NCBI GenBank assembly: GCA_041664945.1
Contig: JBAYJY010000210.1
Location: 1-7,657, forward strand
DNA length: 7,657 nucleotides
Source: JBAYJY01 sp041664945
GTDB lineage: Bacteria > UBP15 > UBA6099
Direction: 5' to 3'
Of this stretch, positions 1-4,622 are shown piece by piece (the first letter of the stretch is position 1; each line of letters begins with the position of its first letter). The notes under the pieces were generated by a model. The model saw only the letters and a program-made list of their open reading frames with translations, did no database searches and had not been told where the DNA came from. The translations under genes were made by a program, and so were the position numbers.

Positions 1-1439
1 AACGGCTGCAGCCACTGGTCCATGCGGCCGAGCGAGAGGCCGGCGTTAGTGTTCTCCATGTGCAGGCCGACCCAGCCGACCCAGACGGCGTTTACCGCTT
101 CGTCCAGAGTCAGCGCCGGCGCTTTAGGAACGCGCCCGAGTATTTCCGACAGCCGCAGCAGTTCCGCTTTGCGGCGCGGGTTGTTCTCTTTTTCGGCGTC
201 GCCGGCTGCCCGTTTGCGAAGATTCTCCGCGTACTCGTTCACGCCCTCGAGCGTCAGTATCATAGCCCGCAGAAGATTGTCCTTTTCCGGGTCGTTGTTC
301 TTTTCGAGTTCCGCGCGGATCTCCTCGATCATGCCGCCGGTTCCTATATGCAGCATCTTCGGGAAATCCGCTATCGTGTGCGAGAGCGCTACGGTTTTCC
401 ACATGAAATAAGCCGCGAACCGCTCGTCTATTTTCTGGCAAAGAGGGGCGCCGTATTCTTTCCGCGTCCACTCGCGTATGTTGCGCCGTTCCCAGTACGG
501 GAAAACGTCTTCGTTCAGGATTTTTACAGTCGCGTCGCTGATGTCGTACGGGTTGAGTTGCCTGTTGCCAACCGACTTCAGTTCGCCCCATATCAACGTT
601 CCGCTGCTGTCCGGATACAGAACGACGCCGATCTCCCTGGTGGTCGTCGTGCCGGCGATCAGGTCGTCTCCGCGGATGATCGGCTCGCGGTTCTCCATCA
701 TGAATTTGTAGGCATGCGCCTGCCGCAGTTCGGGGACCCACGGCGTTCCGTCGCGGTGGTTTTCGAAACCGTGAACGCGAAACCAGTCGGTGAGCAGCTT
801 CGCGCGCTCGTGGCATATTTCCGGTTTCGTATTGATATGAATGTCGAGGAACTTTTTCAGGCGCGGAAAATCGGCGAGCGAGTATTGGGAGAGGTACGGG
901 TCGTCGATGAATTCGACGGCGTCCGAGCGCTCGCCGCGCAGCATTTCCCTGCGGCGCCCGGCTAACTTTTCCGCGCCCGCCGCGTCGGCCGGCGAACGGT
1001 CCGACATTACTTTTTCGAGATCCTCTTTTTTGCGCTGTTCGAGCAGTTTTTTGTGCTGCTCTTCGAGAAGAATCGATAGCAGGAAGTTGAACCGGTTCAT
1101 CGTCGCGAGATTGCCGGTGATTGACATCTCATTTCGGAGCAGTAAATTCAGAACTTCGTTTGGCGGCAGCTTGAGCATCTTCATCACGATGTCGTCGTTC
1201 TTGAAACAGAGGGTTGTGTCGACGGCGTCGGGAATGTTCATCGAGACGCGGGCGTAACCGTTCTCGAAGCTGATGCTCTCACGCACCGTGTCGTTTTCCG
1301 TGCGGAAGCCGACGGTGAAGTTGGCCCAGCCTTCGCGCTCCTTGAGCAGTTTGCGGATGCGTGGGCGAAAAAAAATGTTAGCCGCCATTAACTGAAGCAG
1401 CGCGTGCGCCAGCAAATCGGTTGGTGTTCTGTTCGCCAT
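1..1439 (-). CDS. SCP2-domain / pyruvate formate-lyase-type glycyl radical enzyme, N-terminal part (cut by window edge)
   Basis: The reverse strand reads open from an ATG at 1439 to base 1 without a stop, giving 479 codons of a longer protein. An AGGAG (1445-1449) sits five bases before the ATG. Residues about 37-123 look like an SCP2 sterol/lipid-carrier fold: a fenGyarvs strand, dTTLcFkndD, then a helix and a SITGNLATMNRFNFLLS ending matching the family's 'kvkGdl' close. A charged, probably coiled-coil linker (about 125-170) follows. From about 195 the sequence is a PFL-like domain: ERAKLLTDWFR (211-221), IRGDDLIAG (255-263), LYPDSSG (274-280), ELKSVGNRQLNPYDI (286-300), FPYWERRNIREW and, near the edge, NTNAGLSLGRMDQWLQP (463-479). 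Family members use a glycyl radical and an active-site Cys for C-C, C-N, C-O or C-S chemistry and need a radical-SAM activase. The catalytic Cys and Gly lie outside the window, so the substrate cannot be named. The SCP2 fusion hints at a hydrophobic substrate (inference). Confidence 0.9.
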   Translation of the reverse strand, partial: MANRTPTDLLAHALLQLMAANIFFRPRIRKLLKEREGWANFTVGFRTENDTVRESISFENGYARVSMNIPDAVDTTLCFKNDDIVMKMLKLPPNEVLNLLLRNEMSITGNLATMNRFNFLLSILLEEQHKKLLEQRKKEDLEKVMSDRSPADAAGAEKLAGRRREMLRGERSDAVEFIDDPYLSQYSLADFPRLKKFLDIHINTKPEICHERAKLLTDWFRVHGFENHRDGTPWVPELRQAHAYKFMMENREPIIRGDDLIAGTTTTREIGVVLYPDSSGTLIWGELKSVGNRQLNPYDISDATVKILNEDVFPYWERRNIREWTRKEYGAPLCQKIDERFAAYFMWKTVALSHTIADFPKMLHIGTGGMIEEIRAELEKNNDPEKDNLLRAMILTLEGVNEYAENLRKRAAGDAEKENNPRRKAELLRLSEILGRVPKAPALTLDEAVNAVWVGWVGLHMENTNAGLSLGRMDQWLQP

Positions 1440-1523
1440 ATTCGCTCCTGCCGTATATTATATGGAAAACAGAAGATAGTGGCCAGTGGGGGGCGTCGAG
1501 AGGAAAAGAAAAGACGAAAAACC

Positions 1524-1564
1524 GGCATTGCGAAGCGTTTTCAGCCGAAGCAACCCCGAACTCG
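1524..1564. repeat. Single arm of a dispersed repeat family (second copy at 4440-4528)
   Basis: This 41-base stretch lies between the SWIB gene and the glycyl radical enzyme gene. It contains CATTGCGA at 1526-1533 and CGAAGCAACCCCGAACTCG at 1546-1564. The latter 19 bases recur exactly, in reverse complement, at 4487-4505 in the right arm of the large hairpin before uvrA. The order CATTGCGA, short spacer, CGAAGCAA is the same in both places. Only one arm is present here, so it looks like a degenerate or half element. Its role is unknown; such elements are typically intergenic and may act in RNA processing or be non-autonomous mobile palindromes (inference). Confidence 0.6.
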
Positions 1565-1609
1565 TTTCCTAACCATTTACATATTCAATGGTTTAGCGCG
1601 CCTGTGCGG

Positions 1610-1870
1610 CTATTTTACGTGCTGGCCCAGCAGCTTGTTCATTTCAAACATGCTGACCTGTTTCTTCCCGCCGAAGATGGGAAGAAGCTTATCGTCCGCG
1701 TTGATGTTTCTCTTGTTTTCTTTGTCCTGAAGGTCGTTCTTTTTAATGTATTCCCACAGCTTCTTGATGATTTCCGTCCGGGGCAATGGGTTGGAGCCCA
1801 CAATCGCAGCAAGCGCTTCGTCCGGCTGAACCGGCTTCATGAGTCCTTTATTCGCTGTTTTCTCTGCCAT
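1610..1870 (-). CDS. SWIB/MDM2-domain protein, 86 aa
   Basis: A small complete gene with ATG at 1870, stop TAG at 1612-1610 and a strong GAGGAGA ribosome site just upstream. Almost the entire product is one SWIB domain: MKPVQPDEALAAIVGS (11-26), NPLPRTEIIKKLWEYIKKN (27-45), LQDKENKRNINADDKL (47-62) and FGGKKQVSMFEMNKLLGQH (66-84). The last segment holds the diagnostic F-x-M-x-x-L close of the fold. In eukaryotes the domain belongs to SWI/SNF chromatin remodellers. Bacterial stand-alone copies (known from Chlamydia and several other phyla) are presumed DNA- or nucleoid-associated, but their function is poorly defined. It lies 100 bases downstream of an HTH regulator on the same strand with no obvious terminator between them, so co-transcription is possible. 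Family assignment is secure; the biological role is not. Confidence 0.95.
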   Translation of the reverse strand: MAEKTANKGLMKPVQPDEALAAIVGSNPLPRTEIIKKLWEYIKKNDLQDKENKRNINADDKLLPIFGGKKQVSMFEMNKLLGQHVK

Positions 1871-1970
1871 CTTTTATCTCCTCTGTTTTAAGTTTTATTC
1901 CATATCAGATGGATTCCACGCCTGAAACGCATGAACTCATCCATTAAGTTTTTCGAAAGGCGAATGCTGA

Positions 1971-2204
1971 TTATTTCAGTTTCTTGATTTTGATTTTCCC
2001 GAATGTCCGAATGGCGATGTCTTTGATTTCAATATCGTACAGTTGCGAAAACAGCAGAGCCATTAACAATGACGGCTTTCGTTCATCGTTCTCCATGCGG
2101 CTGATTGTCGTCTTGTCGATCTGTCCGTCAATCATGTCGACAACGTCCTGAAGCGAGTAACCGTTCTCCTGCCTGATCTTTCTAAGATATGTCCCGACTG
2201 TCAT
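1971..2204 (-). CDS. XRE-family helix-turn-helix transcriptional regulator, 77 aa
   Basis: ATG at 2204, stop TAA at 1973-1971, with GGAGAAG (2211-2217) as the ribosome site. Residues 5-63 form a Cro/C1-type HTH: TYLRKIRQENGYSLQDVV (5-22) gives helices 1-2, DKTTISRMENDERKPS (30-45) is the recognition helix plus the typical Glu-N-x-x-R-K-P-S turn, and LLMALLFSQLYDIEIKDI (46-63) closes the five-helix bundle. The C-terminus (65-77) is a short Lys-rich tail, and no sensor domain is present. It probably binds DNA as a dimer. It is transcribed away from the GHMP kinase gene, and the shared 360-base control region makes regulation of itself and/or that operon a reasonable guess. It could equally control the downstream SWIB gene. 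Targets are inference only. Confidence 0.9.
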   Translation of the reverse strand: MTVGTYLRKIRQENGYSLQDVVDMIDGQIDKTTISRMENDERKPSLLMALLFSQLYDIEIKDIAIRTFGKIKIKKLK

Positions 2205-2289
2205 AAGTAGCTTCTCCTTATCTAAATCTATTGTTCTGTTTGCCGGCGCCCTTTTCTCAATCGTCGCGAGAGGACCGTCATATGCAGCT

Positions 2290-2319
2290 ATTATACATAA
2301 AAATGGACGCCTGTAGCAA
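2290..2319 (-). promoter_or_regulatory. Predicted sigma70-type promoter of the HTH regulator gene
   Basis: Read on the minus strand, TTGCTA (2319-2314) is followed after 18 bases by TATAAT (2295-2290), a consensus -10. This predicts a start near 2283 and a leader of about 78 bases before the ATG at 2204. The inverted pair CGAGAGG/CCTCTCG at 2267-2273 and 2326-2332 brackets the promoter and could be an autoregulatory site (inference). Confidence 0.55.
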
Positions 2320-2477
2320 GCGAGCCCTCTCGGAACGAATAAATCCTATTCCTGTTCCTGCCGCCTAATCCGGGATAAAATGCTATTGAGCCGTCAATTT
2401 TCCAGCGTCTTCGGGCATTCTGAATTCAGCGCCATAAAAGCCGGATTTCGGCTTGTCGCGAAACACGCGCCTTTATA

Positions 2478-2506
2478 TTGATGCTATAACTATGAATGTA
2501 TATAAT
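2478..2506 (+). promoter_or_regulatory. Predicted sigma70-type promoter of the GHMP kinase / HAD phosphatase operon
   Basis: TTGATG (2478-2483) and a perfect TATAAT (2501-2506) are separated by the ideal 17 bases. The predicted start is near 2513, giving a leader of about 50 bases that contains the ribosome site at 2552-2556. The -10 overlaps the upstream in-frame ATG at 2496, which argues against that ATG as the translation start. Confidence 0.7.
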
Positions 2507-2551
2507 CGTTAAAGTTGCCGCGCGGACAGCGGCGGCGAAAAAGGCGGAGCC

Positions 2552-2556
2552 GGAGG
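2552..2556 (+). promoter_or_regulatory. Ribosome binding site deciding the GHMP kinase start
   Basis: GGAGG lies eight bases before the ATG at 2565. That start gives the family-typical MIIHSKAPMR N-terminus, whereas the longer reading from 2496 adds 23 unrelated residues and would begin inside the promoter. Confidence 0.8.
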
Positions 2557-2564
2557 GAAACGAA

Positions 2565-3572
2565 ATGATAATACACAGCAAGGCGCCGATGCGGACGGAC
2601 TTGGCGGGCGGAACGCTCGACATTTATCCGCTCTATCTGTTCACCGAGGGCGGCATCACGGTCAACGCCGCGGTGACGATCTGGAGCGAGGCGACTGTCG
2701 AAACGCGGTCCGACTCGGAAATCCACATAATCGCCGAGGATATCAACGAGGAAGTGATCGCGAAGGACGCGGACGCGCTCGAAGTCGGCGGCAAGCTGGA
2801 CCTGCTCGTTCGGCTCGTGAAGTTCTACCGTCCCGCGACGGGCGTCAATGTGCGCACGCGCAACAATGTGCCGAAAGGCTCCGGGCTCGGCGCGTCGTCG
2901 TCGCTGCTCATCGCGCTCAGCCACGCGCTCAACAAGCTTAACGGCAGCCCGTTCTCGGCCGAGGATATCATTCAGTACGGCAGTTGCATCGAAGCGCAGA
3001 CGATTCGCGTGCCGACCGGCAAGCAGGATTATTATTCGGCGACGTACGGCGGCCTGAGCGCGATCTGGTTCGATGTGATGGGCGCGCGCCGCGAGGAGAT
3101 CGTACGGTCGGAAGCGATTCTGTCCGAGATCGAGAGCCGCTTCGTTGTGTCGTTCGCCGGCGCGCCGCGCTTCTCAGGAGCGAACAACTGGAAGATGTTC
3201 CGCGCTTATGTGGACGGCGAGGAACAGTCGGTTCGCAACATACAGAGGATAAAAGACACGGCGATGGCGATGAGGCAGAGCCTGATGAAAGGCAACCTCG
3301 ACGCGTTCGGGGCGCTGCTCGGCGAGGAGTGGGAGAACCGCAAGGGGCTTGCCGAAAGCGTGACGAACGAGGACATAGATTCGATGATGGCGAAGGCGGC
3401 GGCGGCCGGCGCGACAACGAGCAAGATATGTGGCGCCGGCGGCGGCGGTTCGATGATAAGTTTCTGCAGAGAGGGCGCGAAGGCAGCGGTTTCGGCGGCG
3501 TTGCGGGACGCCGGCGCGATTGTGTTCGACTGCTCGATCTCACGCCACGGCGTTGCGGTGACAGAGAGTTGA
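2565..3572 (+). CDS. GHMP-family sugar kinase, HddA-like (D-glycero-D-manno-heptose-7-phosphate kinase family), 335 aa
   Basis: A complete GHMP kinase of normal length. Motif 1 is SKAPMRTDLAGGTLD (5-19). Motif 2, the phosphate-binding loop, is PKGSGLGASSS (103-113). Motif 3 is KICGAGGGGSM (287-297). PTGKQDYYSATYGG (150-163) matches the HddA-type segment holding the catalytic Asp (D155). LLGEEWENRKGLAESVTNEDID (251-272) matches the family's 'ENK/RK..' helix. By family knowledge it phosphorylates a sugar or sugar phosphate with ATP in the cytoplasm. HddA makes heptose 1,7-bisphosphate for GDP-heptose used in surface glycans, but related enzymes act on other sugars, so the substrate is not assigned. 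It is first in a two-gene operon, with its stop overlapping the start of a HAD phosphatase. This order fits a pathway in which a sugar phosphate is phosphorylated and then one phosphate is removed, as in heptose activation (inference). Confidence 0.9.
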   Translation: MIIHSKAPMRTDLAGGTLDIYPLYLFTEGGITVNAAVTIWSEATVETRSDSEIHIIAEDINEEVIAKDADALEVGGKLDLLVRLVKFYRPATGVNVRTRNNVPKGSGLGASSSLLIALSHALNKLNGSPFSAEDIIQYGSCIEAQTIRVPTGKQDYYSATYGGLSAIWFDVMGARREEIVRSEAILSEIESRFVVSFAGAPRFSGANNWKMFRAYVDGEEQSVRNIQRIKDTAMAMRQSLMKGNLDAFGALLGEEWENRKGLAESVTNEDIDSMMAKAAAAGATTSKICGAGGGGSMISFCREGAKAAVSAALRDAGAIVFDCSISRHGVAVTES

Positions 3573-4414
3573 AGGCGGACCGCGAACTTCTTCGCAAGGC
3601 GGGCCTGAAGCCCGCCGGTGGCGCCCTGTGGTCCCGCCGCGTGACGGACGATCTGCTGACCCGCATCGCAGCTTCCGACATCCTGATCTCCGACTTCGAC
3701 GAGTGCATGTTCCCGGTCATAACGCAGGCGGAAGCCGCGCGCCGGGTTCTGCGCCGCATTCTCGAACGCCCTTTCGACTCCGGGCACCCTGAACTCGCCG
3801 CCAACATGCTCTTTAACGCCGCAATCCTTCTGGCGCAGCAGGCCTATCAGCAATTCACGGGCGACATCCAGAACTCGCGCCTGATTTTGCAGTTCGAGAA
3901 ATTCGCGAGCGGCGTTCCAATGGAATATTTCGACGCGGCGTCGGATGAGTTGCGAGGCAGCTACTACGCCGGCGCGCCTGATGCGTTCCGGGCGTTCGCA
4001 TCACGCGGCGTTCCTGTGGGCGTGATCAGTCTCGGCTTGGACATTGTGATCCGGCGGCTGCTAATGCACGTTGAGGCGGACGACGGCGTTAAATTTGATT
4101 TTTTCGACTGCACGCATGTTCTGATTGATTCGAACAATAAGTTCGCGGGCTACCTGCCGGGAAAAACATACACAAGCAATGAGGCGAAACGCGAGCATAT
4201 CCAGGCGCGTTGCGCTGAATACGGCGCGAAGCGGCCTCTCGTCATCGGCCACGACCGCGACGACACGATGATGTTCGACGAGACGCGCAACATCGGCGGC
4301 ACGGCGATCGGGTTCAATCCGGTTCCTGAGAATTACGAATTGCTCGATGCCGCTGTTTTCGCCGAAGACTGGCAGCCGCTCGCGGAATTGTTCGGGAAGG
4401 CGCTGGGGAATTAA
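3569..4414 (+). CDS. HAD-superfamily phosphatase, phosphoserine-phosphatase-like, 281 aa
   Basis: The start is taken as TTG at 3569, overlapping the kinase TGA stop as TTGA and preceded by AGAGAG. No ATG is available, and the next in-frame candidate is a GTG at residue 25, without a ribosome site. HAD motifs are ILISDFDECMFP (39-49: nucleophile D42, acid D44), VISLGLD (152-158: Ser154), a motif III lysine at about K199 or K207, and IGHDRDDTMM (226-235). The roughly 100 residues between motifs I and II form a mainly helical C1-type cap. The family hydrolyses phosphate esters through a phospho-aspartate with Mg2+. Two oddities: Cys replaces the usual Thr/Val after D-x-D-x, and motif IV reads GHDRDD rather than GDGxND. 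Overlap with the GHMP kinase suggests translational coupling and a shared pathway, possibly as a sugar-phosphate phosphatase in the role GmhB plays for heptose, although it does not resemble GmhB closely. Substrate unknown. Confidence 0.83.
   Translation: MKADRELLRKAGLKPAGGALWSRRVTDDLLTRIAASDILISDFDECMFPVITQAEAARRVLRRILERPFDSGHPELAANMLFNAAILLAQQAYQQFTGDIQNSRLILQFEKFASGVPMEYFDAASDELRGSYYAGAPDAFRAFASRGVPVGVISLGLDIVIRRLLMHVEADDGVKFDFFDCTHVLIDSNNKFAGYLPGKTYTSNEAKREHIQARCAEYGAKRPLVIGHDRDDTMMFDETRNIGGTAIGFNPVPENYELLDAAVFAEDWQPLAELFGKALGN
3598..3616. repeat. Perfect hairpin inside the 5' end of the HAD phosphatase gene
   Basis: GGCGGGC (3598-3604), loop CTGAA, GCCCGCC (3610-3616): a perfect 7-bp GC-only stem. 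It encodes residues around KAGLKPAGG (10-18), before the conserved HAD core. The stem resembles palindromic repeats usually found between genes, so it may be an element absorbed into the reading frame, or it may modulate translation right after the start codon (inference). Confidence 0.55.
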
Positions 4415-4439
4415 ATATAGTCGGCGATTCGCGCATCTC

Positions 4440-4528
4440 CGTCATTGCGAGCGAAGCGAAGCAATCCCGGACATGGAGATAGGCATCGAGTTCGGGGTTG
4501 CTTCGTCACTTCATTCCTCGCAATGACG
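4440..4528. repeat. Large imperfect inverted repeat (REP/BIME-like hairpin) before uvrA
   Basis: The outer arms CGTCATTGCGAG (4440-4451) and CTCGCAATGACG (4517-4528) pair perfectly over 12 bases. After an asymmetric internal loop (5 and 11 bases), inner arms 4457-4469 and 4493-4505 pair over 13 positions with a single G-U wobble; the terminal loop is 23 bases. The element starts 25 bases after the phosphatase stop. There is no U-run, so it is not a classical terminator. 'GTCATTGCGAG...GAAGCAA' motifs are known to me as dispersed intergenic repeats in many bacteria. Bases 4487-4505 match 1546-1564 exactly in reverse complement, so this genome carries a family of them. Confidence 0.8.
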
Positions 4529-4558
4529 ATATTTGTGAAATTCATTATTCTTTTGTAG

Positions 4559-4578
4559 GGGCGCAGCATGCTGTGCCC
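4559..4578. repeat. 20-base palindrome GGGCGCAGCA/TGCTGTGCCC
   Basis: Ten base pairs around a central AT, perfect except one G-U/G-T position (4563 with 4574). It follows TTTTGTAG and lies 30 bases downstream of the large hairpin and 45 bases before the uvrA start. The sequence is unrelated to the 4440-4528 element. It resembles another class of short palindromic intergenic repeat; a dimeric operator for uvrA is the alternative. Confidence 0.6.
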
Positions 4579-4622
4579 GAGAAACGGTTGAAAATTATTA
4601 GCAGCGGAAAGCGTGTGGCATT

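Larger units (their letters stand above)
2205..2564. other. Divergent intergenic control region
   Basis: These 360 bases separate the minus-strand HTH gene from the plus-strand GHMP kinase gene; I see no convincing gene in them. They hold one sigma70-like promoter for each direction (listed separately). Smaller symmetries are: CGAGAGG (2267-2273) inverted against CCTCTCG (2326-2332), which bracket the leftward promoter; an ATTGA-GCCG-TCAAT hairpin (2385-2398); a perfect 10-base palindrome CTGAATTCAG (2420-2429); and a hairpin with stem AAGCCG/CGGCTT (2438-2443 with 2449-2454) shortly before the rightward -35. None of these is proven as an operator. Confidence 0.6.

Noticed and set aside
60..965. 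Open plus-strand frame of 301 codons and a minus-strand frame at 124-816
   Set aside because: Both are shadow frames of the glycyl radical enzyme gene, whose true frame runs open on the minus strand and matches the PFL family throughout.
1457..1485. TATAAT (minus strand, 1462-1457) as promoter of the glycyl radical enzyme gene
   Set aside because: The -35 candidate (TGGCCA) is poor and the predicted start would leave only about ten bases of leader, with the ribosome site at its very end. Possible but not supported enough to list.
2438..2460. Terminator on the minus strand from the AAGCCG/CGGCTT hairpin
   Set aside because: The T tract is only about four bases and no minus-strand gene ends upstream of it in the window.
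2496..2564. Upstream ATG for the GHMP kinase
   Set aside because: It overlaps the predicted -10 TATAAT, has no ribosome site, and adds residues not seen in the family.
2984..3568. Long upstream extension of the HAD phosphatase frame
   Set aside because: This part overlaps the GHMP kinase out of frame, is charged low-complexity sequence, and has no HAD similarity; the TTG at 3569 fits the operon junction.
4440..4528. Rho-independent terminator after the phosphatase gene
   Set aside because: The hairpin is large and interrupted, has a 23-base loop and no following U-run. It fits a repeat element better.
4440..4578. CRISPR array
   Set aside because: The repeats are inverted arms and unrelated palindromes, not regularly spaced direct repeats, and no cas genes are present.
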